From Xylaria sp. FL1777 (taxonomy: Eukaryota; Ascomycota; Sordariomycetes; Xylariales; Xylariaceae): 64,000 bases of DNA. Both the position numbers and the translations under genes were made by a program. Positions 1 through 13,500 of this stretch are shown here, piece by piece (within the stretch, counting starts at the first letter, position 1; each line of letters starts with the position of its first letter). Under the pieces are notes generated by a model that made no database searches, was not told the DNA's origin, and saw nothing but the letters and a program-made list of their open reading frames with translations. The stretch is from contig MU400689.1 of NCBI GenBank assembly GCA_022578965.1, forward strand, positions 1-64,000. The letters are read 5' to 3'.

Positions 1-3000
1 TAATAACGATTTTATAAAAGTTTTTAAACAAATTTATGTTTATTTACTTAAATAATATTTTAATTTACTTTAAAACACTAAAAAAACACAAAAAATACAT
101 AACTTAAGTATTAAAAACATTTAAACAAGCAAAATTATAATTTAACACAAAAAAATATATATAGCATATATAAAAAATTAACTTTTTAGAATTTATAATT
201 ACTTTAAAACAAATATAAATTTAATAATTAAAAATTAATACAATATAAAACTAAAAAATATTTAACCTAGCTACTATTATAAATATATAACAAGCATTAA
301 GATTTTTAAACTATGTTTAAATGTTAATTTAAAACTTTAAAAAAATAGCATTTTACTTTATAAAGTATATAAAAAAAAAATACAAAAAAAAGTTCTTTTT
401 AATTTTAAAAAAAGTTTAAAAAGCTTTTAAAGAACTAAAACTAAAAGTTATTTTTAACTCTATAGTTAAACTACTTAATCTATAAAAAAAAAAAAAGCTA
501 AAAATAAATGCTTTAAATAGTATAATTGCAAAAGTTTTAAAATAACTAAAAAACAATAAAAAATAGCACTTAGTAGCTTATTATTTTAAAGCATTATAAA
601 ACGCAGCATTATAATACTTTATATATAACAAAAAACTGCTTATAATTATTATAGCATTTAAAAAGTAAGAACTATTTTTTATAAAAACTATAAAGCTAAT
701 TAAAATTTATTTAAATTATTAAAACTTAATAAAATTTATAACTATGCAAAAAATTACTAAATAATATAAAAATTAAATAGTTTTTCTTTTTAAATTTAAT
801 TTTAAAATATGCTATATTAAAAAAAAAGAAAATATTTAAGCAAACATACTTAATTAATAAAGTTAAAAAGAATTTAAAGTTTTAAAAAGAAACATTTAAA
901 TATTATATCTTTAAAAAAATAAAAGCTTAAAAATTAAAATTATACTTAAGAATTTTACAAATATATAGCTATAATAAGCTTATAACTTAAAAAAGTTAAT
1001 ATAACTATAAAAACACAAAAAATCAAAAAATAATAAGCTAATATATAAACATAAAGTTTACTTACTAAAATTTTTATAAAACAAGTTTATTAAGAAATTT
1101 TATAAATATTCATTATATAAATACTAAAAAGCAATAAAAACAGTTTAATAATTATAAAAAAAGTATAATTTTCTAAAACTATAAAACATAGTTAAATTTA
1201 TTATAAAAAAGTGCAATATTTGTAATAAAGCTAAAATAGCTTAACATAAGCTTTATAAACTACTATAATTTATATAAATACTTAAATAAGCATAGCATAC
1301 TATTGCTTAAGATTTTATTATAGTACTACTTTTATTAACTAATTTAGTTATAAAAATATAATATAATAAAATATAAGTTATTATTAATAAATTTACTAAG
1401 TATGCTTATTTTTTACTATTTAAAAGAAATATAACAGCTAAACAACTTATATATGCTTTTATATGCTAATATTTAAATAAGCATAAACTACTAAAAAAAA
1501 TTGTTTTAAACTAAAATAAATTGTTTATTTTTAAGTTTAAAACTAGTTTTTTTAAACTTATTAGTATTAAACTAAAGTTTTTAACTGCTTACTATTTATA
1601 AACAAATAAACAAACAAAAAAACTAAACTAAATATTAAAACAATATTTATAAAGTTATATTAATTATTAATAAAATAATTAATTAAAACTATTATTAATA
1701 GCACAAATTTTATATAATATATTAACAAACGAAAATATAAACATATTTTTATATAAAGCTGTTTATAAACAGTAAGCAACTATTAAAAAACAAAAAAAAA
1801 CATTATTAAAAACACTTGCTATTTTAACTATAGTACCTTAAGCAAAAACTATTACAACAAAAATTAAAACGCTACAAGTTAAACTATAACTATGCTTTTA
1901 ATTTTTATAATAATAAATATTAGTATACTATAATAAAAAACAAACTAAAGAACTAACCTTTAAAAAAAAAAATAAAGTTTATTTGCTATAATAAAAATAA
2001 AATGCAAACATTAATATTTCCTAAATTAAAACAAAACAACTAAGCAATAAATTAAAATTTAAAAAGCTTAGCTTTTTTAAAATTAAAGAAGTTATTTTAT
2101 TTATTAACTATAAACTGTTATTACTAAAAAATATACAAATTTACTTTATTTTTTACATTTTTTTACTAAAACTAATATTTATTAAAATATTTATTAAAAT
2201 ATAACTAAAAATAAAAATAAATTAAAACGTTTATAAAGTTAAAAATATATTAAATTTCTGTTAAAACAATAATAATTTAAAGTATTTTATTAAATAAAAA
2301 AAATACTTATATGTTAATAATACTTAAAAACTTAAAAAATATTTAAAAACTGCTAAAGTAGTTATAAGTTAGTTTTATTACTAATATTTTAACTGCTTAA
2401 AACTAAAAAAAAAAAGTTAACCTTAAAAAAAACGCTTAAAAAATCCTAATTAAACTTAAATAAAGTAGCTTATGTTGCTTTAGCTTGCTTTTTTTATTAT
2501 TTTTGCTTTTTTACTAGCGCTTTTTGTTCTTTTTTAATGCGCTTTATTTTGTTTAGTTTATTTAAAAACTAAAGCTTTTGCTAAACTATTTTAATACTTT
2601 TTGCTTTTAAAAAACGTTTTTGTATGCAAAGCTAAGCTAACTTGCTTAAAACAAAATTAAAGCTATTTTAAGCTCGTTTTAGTTTTTTTTAAACTAAAAG
2701 TAGCTATTGCTTTGTTTGCTTTTTTTTTTCTTAAAACAACAGTGTTTAAAAACTATATTATTAATTAAATTAATTAAAACTTTTAATTTGTTGTAGAAAT
2801 AACTAGCATATATATATTTAAAACAATAAAACATATTATTTATTATTTTGTATGTTAATAATTAATTAAAGCAGCAAAAGCAAAGCATAACTTTATAACT
2901 AGTAAAATTAATAAAAAAAGCAAAAACAAGTTTTTGCTTTGTTTTAAATAAGCAGTTAGTTTTTTTAATGCGTTTTAATATTATAATATATAAAAGAAAA

Positions 3001-3060
3001 AAAAAGGAAAAATACTTACGGAAAATTATTAAAACAATAATTCTAGAAAAAAAGAAATAA
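1..3060 (+). mobile_element. Ty3/gypsy pol relic, copy A (internal 3' part)
   Basis: Heavily mutated internal region of an LTR retrotransposon, cut by the window start. Read through stops on the + strand it opens at the reverse transcriptase catalytic box: codons at 45-56 read Y-L-N-N, the expected YLDD after G-to-A change, followed by ILIY. An RNase H stretch follows. The integrase zinc-finger half Cys-x-x-Cys survives at 1212-1223 in a context reading K-K-C-N-I-C-N-K-A-K. The order RT, RNase H, integrase is that of Ty3/gypsy elements. It ends in a purine-rich tract before the LTR at 3061. It is colinear with 14,183-17,241, with almost no net length change. No intact frame remains, so it is a dead copy. 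Confidence 0.85.
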
Positions 3061-3555
3061 TGTTATAAAATTAGCATAAAAATAGCTTTTAAAGCAGCTT
3101 AATGCTTTTATATATATTTTGCACTTTTTCTTGTGCTAACTAAAGCTAAAGTTACATAATAACTTATTTAGCTTACTAAGCTTATAGTAATTTAAAGCTT
3201 ATTAAGCTTATAATAATTTAAAGCTTATTAAGCTTACAATAATTTAATGTTTACTAAACTTATAATAATTTAAAAAAAATTATTACTTTTTTTACCTTTT
3301 TTTTGTTTATATAATTATGCACTTTTTATATCTAGTTATTTACTTAGTTCTAGTTTTTTAGCTATTAATTTCTTTATAACTACTAAGCATTAATATATTT
3401 ATTATTTTTAATCTTTTAAAACCCCTATTAATGCATAATAGTAAAAGTACCCTAAAAACCTCCCTAACAAACTACTGTTAAAAATTCTATTATTACCTAT
3501 AAATCAAGACCTTAAGGGCAAACCTGTTATATTAATATATAACAGGTCCGTTACA
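3061..3555 (+). repeat. gypsy LTR, copy A
   Basis: Long terminal repeat of 495 bp starting TGTTATAAAA and ending CCGTTACA, so the TG..CA termini are still visible. It is preceded by an A/G-rich tract that can be the polypurine tract. It contains four tandem units of about 26 bp (AAGCTTACTAAGCTTA type) near 3170-3275, and close to its end a short palindromic stretch around CTGTTATATTAATATAACAG. Matching LTRs lie at 6266, 9438 (inverted), 10,038 and 17,242. Confidence 0.85.
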
Positions 3556-6265
3556 TTTACTTTATAAAGTATATAAAAAAAAAATACAAAGAAAAATTCT
3601 TTTTAATTTTAAAAAAAGCTCAAAAAGCTTTTAAAAAACTAAAACTAAAAGTTATTTTTAACTTTATAGTTAAACTACTTAATTTATAAAAAAAGAAAAA
3701 GCTAAAAATAAATGCTTTAGATAATATAATTGCAGAAGTTTTAAAACAACTAAAAAACAACAAAAAATAGCACTTAGTAGCTTATTATTTTAAAGCACTA
3801 CAAAACGTAGCATTATAATACTTTATATATAACAAAGAACTGCTTGCAATTATTATAGCACTTAAAAAGTAAGAACTATTTTTTATAAAAACTACAAAAC
3901 TAATTAAAATTTATTTAGATTATTAAAACTTAACAAAATTTATAATTATATAAAAAATTACTAAACAACATAAAAATTAAATGGTTTTTTTTTTTAAGTT
4001 TAATTTTAAAATATATTACATTAAAAAAAAAGAAAACATTTAAGCAAACATACTTAATTAACAAAATTAAAAAGAATTTAAAGTTTTAAAAAAAAACATT
4101 TAAGTACTATATTTTTAAAGAAATAAAAGCTTAAAAATTAAAGTTATACTTAAAAACTTTACAAATATATAGCTATAATAAGCTTATAACTTAAAAAAAT
4201 TAGCATAACTACAAAAATATAAAAAATCGAAAAATAACAAGCTAATATATAAACATAAGGTTTATTTACTGAAATTTTTATAAAACAAGTTTATTAAGAA
4301 ATTTTATAAATATTTATTATATAAACACTAAAAAATAACAAAAACAGTTTAATAATTACAAAAAAAGTACAATTTTTTAAAACTATAAAACATAGTTAAA
4401 TCTATTATAAAAAAGTACAATATTTATAATAAAGCTAAAGTAGCTTAATATAAGCTTTATAAACTATTATAACTTATATAAATATTTAAACAAGCATAGC
4501 ATACTATTGCTTAAAATTTTATTATAGTACTACTTTTATTAATTAATTTAATTACAAAAATATAATATAATAAAATATAAGTTATTATTAATAGACTTAC
4601 TAAGTACGCTTACTTTTTACTGTTTAAAAAAAATGTAATAGTTAAACAACTTATATACGCTTTTATACGCTAATATTTAAATAAACATAAGCTATTAAAA
4701 AGAATTATTTTAAACCAAAATAAATTGTTTACTTTTAAGTTTAAAACTAGCTTTTTTAAACTTATTAATATTAAACTAAAGTTTTTAACTGCTTATTATT
4801 TACAAACAAATAAATAAACAAAAAAACTAAACTAAATATTAAAATAATATTTATAAAGTTATATTAACTATTAATAAAACAATTAAGTAAAACTATTATT
4901 AATAATATAAATTTTATATAATATATTAACAAATAAAAATATAAACATATTTTTGCATAAAGCTGTTTATAAATAGCAAGTAACTACTAAAAAACAAAAA
5001 AAAACATTAATAAAAGCACTTATTATTTTAACTATAATACTTTAAGCAAAAACTATTGCAACAAAAATTAAAACACTATAAGCTAAATTATAATTACGTT
5101 TTTAATTTTTATAACAATAAATGTTAGTATACTATAATAAAAAACAAACTAAAAAACTAACTTTTAAAAAAGAAAATAAAGTTTACTTGCTATAATAAAA
5201 ATAAAATGCAAACATTAATATTTTTTAAATTAAAACAAAACAACTAAGCAATAAATTAAAATTTAAAAAACTTAGCCTTTTTAAAATTAAAGAAATTATT
5301 TTATTTATTAACTATAAACTATTATTACTAAAAAATATATAAATTTATTTTATTTTTTATATTTTTTTACTAAAATTAGTACTTATTAAAACACTTATTA
5401 AAATATAACTAAAAATAAAAACAGATTAAAACGTTTATAAAGTTAAAAGTATACTAAATTTTTGTTAAAACAATAGTAACCTAAAGTATTTTATTAAATA
5501 AAAAAAATATTTATATGCTAATAATACTTAAAAACTTAAAAAATACTTAAAAACTACTAAAGTAGTTATAAGTTAGTTTTATTGCTAACATTTTAACTGC
5601 TTAAAACTAAAAAAAAAAAGTCAACTTTAAAAAAAACGCTTAAAAAATTTTAATTAAACTTAAATAAAGCAGCTTATATTGCTTTAGCTTGCTTTTTTTG
5701 TTGTTTTTGCTCTTTTATTAGCACTTTTTGTTTTTTTTTAATGCGCTTTATTTTATTTAGTTTATTTAAAAACTAAAGCTTTTACTAAACTATTTTAATA
5801 CTTTTTGTTTTTAAAAAACGTTTTTATATATAAAGCTAAGCTAACTTGCTTAAAATAAAATTAAAGCTATTTTAAGCTTGTTTTAATTTTTCTTGAACTA
5901 AAAGTAGCTATTACTTTGCTTGCTTTTTTTTTTTCTTAAAACAATAGTATTCAAAAACTATATTATTAATTAAGTTAATTAGAACTCCTAATTTATTATA
6001 AGAATAATTAGCACGTATGCATTTAAAACAACAAAACATATTATTTGTTATTTTACACATTAATAATTAATTAAAGCAGCAAAAATAAAGCATAACTTTA
6101 TAACTAGTAAAATTAATAAAAAAAGCAAAAACAAGTTTTTGCTTTGTTTTAAATAAACAGTTAGTTTTTTTAATGCGTTTTAACATTATAACATATAAGA
6201 AAAAAAAGAAAAAGAAATACTTACGGAAAATTATTAAAATAACAATTTTAAAAGAAAGAAAATAA
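3556..6265 (+). mobile_element. Ty3/gypsy pol relic, copy B, 5'-truncated
   Basis: Second copy of the same pol 3' half, colinear with copy A at an offset of 3205 bases. It begins abruptly right after the LTR at 3555, at the point matching about base 354 of copy A, so the RT catalytic box is missing. The RNase H stretch is the clearest of all copies: near 3770-3870 one frame reads HLVAYYFKAL, then YNKELLAII, matching the gypsy pattern of HPVAFYSRKL followed by YDKELLAIV. No frame is open. How a mid-pol fragment came to abut an LTR end is discussed in the findings. Confidence 0.8.
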
Positions 6266-6733
6266 TATTATAAAATTAGCACAGAAGTAGCTTTTAAAAC
6301 AGCTTAATGCTTTTATATATACTTTGCACCTTTTTTTTTGCTAGCTAAAACTAAAGTTATATAACAACTTACTTAGCTTACTAGGCTTACAGTAATTTAA
6401 AGCTTACTAAGCTTACAGTAATTTAGTGCTTATTAAACTTGCAGTAATTTAAAAGAAATTACTACTTTTTTTATTTTTTTTTTGTTTATATAATTATGCA
6501 TTTTTTATATTTAGTTACTTATTTAGTTCTAGTTTTTTAGTTATTAATTTTTTATAACTGCTAAGCACTAATATATTTATTACTTTTAATTCCTTAAAAC
6601 CTTTATTAATGCATAATAGTAAAAATACCTTAAAAACTTCTTTAACGAACTACTATTAAAGATCTTATTATTACTTGCAAATTAAAACCCTAAAGGCAAA
6701 CCTATTATATTAATATATAATAAGTCCGTTATA
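6266..6733 (+). repeat. gypsy LTR, copy B (short form)
   Basis: LTR of 468 bp, starting TATTATAAAA (mutated TGTTATAAAA) and ending GTCCGTTATA. It is 27 bases shorter than copy A because it holds three rather than four of the 26-bp internal tandem units (near 6375-6455). Confidence 0.8.
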
Positions 6734-9437
6734 AATACTAGCACTTTTAATTATTTAATAGTAAAAAAAGCCTAATTAAAAACATACTTTTAAATATATT
6801 TCTATATAAAAGTTAGTTAAACTTTAAGTAATGCTTATATTTGTTTTAGCAAAAATAATACTATAAGTACTATAAGTACTATATAAATAAAAAACGCCTT
6901 TAGTATAACTATATATTATATTTTAAATATTTTTACTTTTTTTTTATTTTTATTAAAAAACGTTAATTGCTTAAAAGCATACTTTAATAATATAAAAAAC
7001 GTTATTATATAATAAAACAAAAAGACTATTCTTATTATATAAAAATAAAAACATTTGTTTTTTAATATTAGCTTATATAAAGCAAGTTTATATTTTATAA
7101 AAACAAAACTTTAAAGGCTTTATAAATGCTTTAAATACTTTTATACGAAAAAACTATATAATATGCTTAGTTATGCAAGCTATAATATTAATTGCTTTGC
7201 TTTAAAAAAAATCTAAAAGTTTTGCTATTATTATTAGTTATATAACTAAGCATTTTGTTGTTTTAAGTTTATAATTAAAAATAACTGCAACTTTAATTAT
7301 AAAGTTATAATTAATGCTATATAAATAAATAATAAGCAGGTTTTATATGTAATTAATATAGCTATATTATTTTAAGCAGCTATATTTTTAAAATTTATGT
7401 TTATATAAAACACTTAAAAAGGTTTATATAAGTGCTAATTTAATATATATTAAAAACTTCCGGACTATATTATATATAACTTTAATATAAACTTTTTGTT
7501 TAAAGAATTTTAGAACTAAGCTAAAATTATAAATATAAAGTGCTAAAAAATATTTATTAAAGCTTATTAAGCTATTAATAAAATAAAAAAAGCATATAAA
7601 CTTTTTTATTATATATATAACATATTAAAAGCTAAACTAAGTTATTATATAAAAAATAAGTTAATTTTGCAAATAGTAATTAAAGCTTTAAATAATACTG
7701 TAAGGCTTAATAGCTTAGTTTTAACGCTTTTTATATTTAAGGCATATTTAAAAGTTAATTAAAACTTTTTTTTTTTGCTAAATATTATACAAAAGGCTAA
7801 AGCAGTTAAAAAAGCTATAAAAATGCTTTATAAAAAACAAGCAAAAGTTAAAATTAGCTGTATAATTTATAAATATAATAAGCTAGCTTTATACAAAGTA
7901 TTATTTTTATTTTTACGCAGTAAAATCTTTATATAGCATAAAAAGCAAAACTAAAAAAAACCGTACAAAATACAGTTAATTAAAAAACTTAATATAATTA
8001 TTAATTTTATAAACAGCTTAATTTATTTTAAATAAACATAAGTTAAGCTATATTACTATATAACTAAATATACTTTAGTAAATAATAAAAAAGAAAATAT
8101 AACTACTATAAAACTAGCTATAAAACTAGCTATACAAAAAAAACGCAAAAAACCTAAAAAAGCTAAAAACTTTTTTATAATGTTTATATAAAACATTAGC
8201 AACTTATTTTTAACTTTAAAAAAAAAACAGAACTATGCTTTAGCAATAAAGTTACGCAAAAATAGCATTATTAGTACTTTTAGCGCTTTGTTTAAAAAAT
8301 TAAATGCTACAAAAATTAATAACTTTATTATACGAAGTATTTTTTAGTTTGTAAAATATAATCCGAACAAACATAATAATACTTAAATTTTCAAGTTTTG
8401 CTTCGTATAAAAAATCAAAAGAAAAACAACTAAACTATACAAAAAGTTTAAATTAGTTATATAAAGCTATAACAATATAAAAAAAAAAACTATACTAATT
8501 TAATTACTAATAATTTAATAAATAAACTAATAGCTATTATTAGCTTTAAGCTTTTTGTTAATTTAAAACTTTAATGCTTTAAGCAAGCTTTAAAATATTA
8601 TGTAAGCATATATATAATTAAAAAACAAGCTTACATAAAAAATTTTCGTATAACTACTTTTTGAACTTATTTTAAAATATTTTAAAAAAACAATTATATA
8701 AATTATATAACTATTATATAGCTTAACTAAATTAAAGCTATATTAATTTAAAACTTACTACTAATATTATTATAAAAAACTTAGTATAGTAGTTTTTACG
8801 TATAATTTATGTTTATTGTTTATATTAGGACTTTTATATAAATTTAGCATTATAGGTTTATAAACAAACAATATGTTTAGCTTTGTTATACTTAAATTTT
8901 TAGCAAAAAAAAAACGTAAGTTATATAAAGCAAAGTTTTATATAAAGCTAAAAAAAACTTTATAACAAAATTACTTTATTAAATTTAATAGTAGTTAAGT
9001 TACCTTTTTATACAAAAAAAATATAATACTTACGTAAAAAGGCCAAGCAAATTAACTAGCTTTAATTAACTTTTATACAAAAAATGCTACATAGTAATAT
9101 GTTTTTTAATGTATACGTAACACTTATATAAACAGCATTTGCTAATTAAAAGCTATATATAACCTTATAGCTACTGTTTAAATAATTAACTTAGCACTAG
9201 CAAATATTAAAAATTTAAATTGTAAAGTTAAATAGTAAATAAATAATTATAACTACAAATTAATGTTTATATTTCTAGATTTAAGCTATATAAAACTATT
9301 TATTTTTACAAACAGTTTATTTGCAAATAATATTAATATAACTTTATAACTTAAATTTATTATTATGTTTATAATAAAGCACTATATAAAAAAAAACCTA
9401 GCTTTTAAAATCGAAGAAAACATTATATATTAAAACT
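6734..9437 (+). mobile_element. Ty1/copia pol relic 1, truncated at its 3' end
   Basis: A+T-rich segment unlike the gypsy copies. Read on the + strand through stops, several blocks match the integrase-to-RNase H part of fungal Ty1/copia pol proteins. About 7719-7758 gives a block resembling GLVPTLLVFGAYP. About 8024-8060 gives the post-integrase RST-V-K-YY block. About 8375-8470 gives the start of the copia RT (I-F-K-x-R then K-x-K-T-x-x-Y-E-K-x-R-L-V-I-Q-G-Y). Codons at 8865-8885 spell a mutated G-L-Q-T-D-D-T, the RT catalytic box of this subgroup. About 9311-9366 gives an RNase H block resembling SLFANN. The frame stops making sense at the inverted gypsy LTR starting at 9438, so that element probably cut it. 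Bases 6734 to about 7400 are not assigned to a domain. The identification rests on pattern recall, not a search. Confidence 0.65.
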
Positions 9438-9932
9438 TGTAATAAACCTGTTATATATTAATATAACAGGTTTGCTTTTAAGGTCTTGATTTATAAGTAA
9501 CAATAAGATTTTTAATAGTAGTCCGTTAAGGAAGTTTTCGAAGTACTTTTACTACTATGCATTAATAAAAGTTTTAAAGAATTAAAAGTAATAAATATAT
9601 TAATGCTTAGCAATTATAAAAAAATTAATAGCTAAAAAGCTAAAACTAAGTAAATAACTAAATATAAAAAATGCATAATTATATAAACAAAAAAAAAGTA
9701 AAAAAAGTAGTAACCTCTTTTAAATTACTATAGGTTTAATAAGCACTAAATTATTATAAGCTTAATAAGCTTTAAATTATTGTAAGCTTAGTAAGCTTTA
9801 AATTACTGTAAGCTTAGTAAGCTAAATAAGTTATTACATAACTTTAGCTTTAGCTAGCAAAAAAAGAAGTGCAAAATATATATAAAAGCATTAAGCTGCT
9901 TTAAAAGCTACCTTAGTGCTAATTTTATAATA
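9438..9932 (-). repeat. gypsy LTR, inverted copy E
   Basis: Reverse complement of the gypsy LTR: it starts TGTAATAAACCTG (complement of the LTR 3' end) and ends near GCTAATTTTATAATA (complement of the LTR 5' end). It carries four of the 26-bp units in inverse orientation (about 9720-9830). It is the only TE piece in the block clearly on the minus strand. Confidence 0.8.
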
Positions 9933-10037
9933 CTATTTCTCTTTTTTTAGAATTATTGTTTTAATAATTTTTCATAAGTATTTTTTCTTCTTTTTTCTTT
10001 TATATGTTATAATATTAAAGCATATTAAAAAAACTAA
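9933..10037 (-). mobile_element. inverted gypsy internal tail (105 bp)
   Basis: Reverse complement of the last roughly 105 bases of the gypsy internal region, including the purine-rich tract next to the LTR (matches about 2955-3060 in opposite orientation). It ends where the forward element starts at 10,038. The rest of this inverted element was not found, neither here nor just after 17,735. Confidence 0.7.
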
Positions 10038-10531
10038 TGTTATAAAATTGGCATAAAAGTGGCCTTTAAAGCAGCCTAATGCCTTTATATATACTGTGCA
10101 CTTTTTCTTTTGCTAGCTAAAGCCGAAGTTACGTAATAACTCATTTAGTTTACTAAGCTTACAGTAATTTAAAGCTTACTAAGCTTATAGTAATTTAAAG
10201 CTTACTAGGCTTACAGTAATCTAGTGCTTATTAAACTTGCAGTAATTTAAAAAAAGTTATTATTTTTCTTACTTTTTTTTTGTTTATATAATTATGCATT
10301 TTTTATATTTAGTTATTTACTTAGTTCTAGTTTTTTAGCTATTAATTTTTTATAATTATTAAGCATTAATATATTTATTACTTTTAATCCTTTAAAACTC
10401 CTATTAATGTACAATAGTAAAAATACTTTAAAAACCTTTTTAATGGACTATTATTAAAGATCTTATTATTACTTGCAAATTAAAACTCTAAAAGCAAACT
10501 TATTATATTAATATATAACAAGTTTGTTATA
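10038..10531 (+). repeat. gypsy LTR D, 5' LTR of the full-length element
   Basis: LTR of 494 bp, TGTTATAAAATTGGC to about GTTTGTTATA. It is the least mutated LTR here: it still has GG and CC steps (for example TGGC and AGCC near 10,050-10,095) where the other copies have AG or CT. That makes it the best local guide to the ancestral sequence and shows that the changes ran from C to T. Confidence 0.85.
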
Positions 10532-13500
10532 TTTTAATAGCTCTTTAATTAATAAAACTTAACACATAAAAACAAATACTAGTATAAAGAGTTAAATAAT
10601 AAACAATTTATAAAATAAACTTTTAAAAATATACTAAAAAAATATTTAAAAAATAAAAATGCTAAATAACATTATATAAATAAACTTTACTTAATAATTA
10701 ATAAACTAAAATCTAGGTTATACTACTAAAAACAAAAAATCAAAAATTAAGTTTAAGAATTTTAAAAACTTTTAGAACTAGTAACGTACTAAAATAATAA
10801 ACTTTAGTACTTTTATTAGTTATTTTTATTAAAAAAAAAGCAGTAGTAAAAAAAAAAAAGTTAAGCAGCAATAATAAAAAAAAACTAACGCTAATACTAA
10901 TGTTATAAAGCAAACTAGTTGTTTTAACCTAAAAAGCAGCTTAAATACTAAGCATTATAACTTTTAAACTAGCTTAAATACTAGTTATAGTAATTAAAGC
11001 AGCAATAATAATTACTATTATAATAATAAATCAAAGTTTTAAATAAATAATTATGCTATAACTAATGCTAATATTATTACTAGTAAACTTAACGCTTACT
11101 TTTATTATTATTATACTTAAAGTAATAACTTAAAATAAAAAACTTAACTTTTTATTACTATTACTGCTTTTATTATTAAAATTATTTATAATATTAAAAA
11201 TGCTAAACATTAAAAGTTTTAAACTTATTGCTTTAAAGCTTTATAATAAATTTATAAATATAAAAGCCTTTTTAATTTACGCTAAACTTTATTTAAAATA
11301 GCACTTTATTACTATTATAAAAAAAAATCAAAAAATAATAACTACTTTATAGTTCTTATTAAAAAAAGTACTAAAATAGTTTTAATTTATTTTAAAAAAT
11401 TTTTTAAAAGCTAACAAATTAACTAACTTTAAGCTAAAAACAAAAAAGATTTTTAAAAATTACGTTAAGTTTAAAAATTAAATAAAAGCATTATTTAAAA
11501 ATATTTAAAAAGCAAAACACGCAAAAAAAACATTTTATTGCTTAAAACAAACAAAAGTAGCAATAAATTATGCTATAAAATTTAAATAATTAGCAACAAT
11601 CTTAAAATTGCTTAAGCTTATACTGTTTTACCTATTTTATAATAAACTTAAAACCTAAATTTAAAACGAACTATATAAAATAAATAAACTAGCAAAAATT
11701 AATACGTATATTAATATAGCTATTATAATTAATTAATAATTATTTAACTAGTACTTTAAAACTAAAAAAACTAGAAAAAACAAAAAAAAAATACTTAAAA
11801 AAGTATTAAATAAAAATCTAAGCAAATTAATAAAGTTTAAAAATAATAACCCTAAAATATATCTAAAGTTAAATGTTATAACTATAAAAAAAAAAAACAC
11901 TTTTAAAAATAATGCTAATTTAAAAAAAAAACAAAAAGAAAAGCTATAAAAAAGAAAAGATTTTTTAACTTAAAAAAAAAATACAAGTTATAAAAGTTTA
12001 AAACAACAAAAAACAATAAAGCAATTTAAAAAATACGTTTTTAAAGCAAAAATATAAAGTTGCTATTTTAAGTTAAAACAAAAGTGCTATACTAAACAAA
12101 TCTAAATGCTTTATTTATATAAATTAAAATAAATAAGCATATAAATACTATTTAAAAGCTTTGCAATTATTAAAATAAATTATAAAAAAATATATTTGCT
12201 ATATAAATAATTAAAGTTATTTAGTATATAACCTAAAAAAATAATTTAACTAAAAGTAATAAACAATAAAAAGTAATAAGTTAACATAGTTAGCAAACTT
12301 ATAAAACTATAAAAACTTTAAACTACTAAGGCTTAAAATATAGCTTAAAGAAAAGTTATGTTTAAAAAAACAAAACTATAACTATAAATAATATAATTAT
12401 TAAACTAATTATAAACTACTAAAACACTTAATTATTAAGTAAACTTAAAAAAACAAAACTTATAAAACTTTAAAACAAAAGCAAATAAAATTAAAAGCTA
12501 TAAAAAATACTACAAAAAAAAAACTAATAAAAATAAACGAAGTATTTTTATAGCTTAAATTGCTTTAAATATAACAAAACAAAAAAGTATTAATAGTTAG
12601 CACAAAAACTAATATGTTTTAAAAACTAAAGCTAGCAATTTAACTAATTATTAAAAGTTATTACTATAATAAAACTATAATAAAAAACAATAATAATATT
12701 TTACGCTTAAAAAATCTAAAATATAACAAAGTATTATAAAATTGCTATATAATATATTATTGCTATTAATACTTATTTAATAAACTAAAAAATAATTAGT
12801 TTTTTAAACAAATTATAAAAACAGAAATATAAAACTTTTATAAATTAAAGTAATTAATTATAATTATAGTTTATTACAAAAATTTATAAAGATTTATAAC
12901 ATTTAAAAAAAATTTTAATTATATTTATAATACTATTTTAAAAAAAATATAAAAATAACTACTATAAATATTACTAGCTAATTAAAGCATAATTGTATTA
13001 AAAATAGTTACTAAAAATAAAAAAGCTTAAAAACTGCAATTTAAAGCTTAACTAAAAGCAAAAACAAAATAAAGCGCAATAATATCTAAAGTGCAAAATA
13101 AAACAAGCATTTAAACATTTTATAAAAAAAAATCAAAAAACAAAATAAATATTTATTAAAAAAGCAGCAAATAGCTAAAAAAACTAAAGCTTTATATAAA
13201 GTTTAATGCAATAACTAGTAAAACTAATTTAAAGTTAAACTTATATATTAAAAAAAAAAATATAACACTTTAATTAATTTAAAAGCATAAGTTAACATAA
13301 TTTTACTTAAAGTAGTAAAACAAAATAAAATTCCTTAAAAATACAAGCAAAAATTCTAAAAAATTAAAAAATTTAATAAAAGCACTTTTAGTTATAATAA
13401 TAGTTATATACTTAAAAAAACTAAACCTTTTAATATATTTATATAAAAACACAAAAAATAAATTATATTAAATATTATTAATATATTTAATTATAATATT

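Noticed and set aside
8329..8409. 9-bp inverted pair TATACGAAG...CTTCGTATA resembling a site-specific recombination site
   Set aside because: Lies inside the mutated copia pol frame; arms are short, 63 bases apart, with no recombinase gene nearby.
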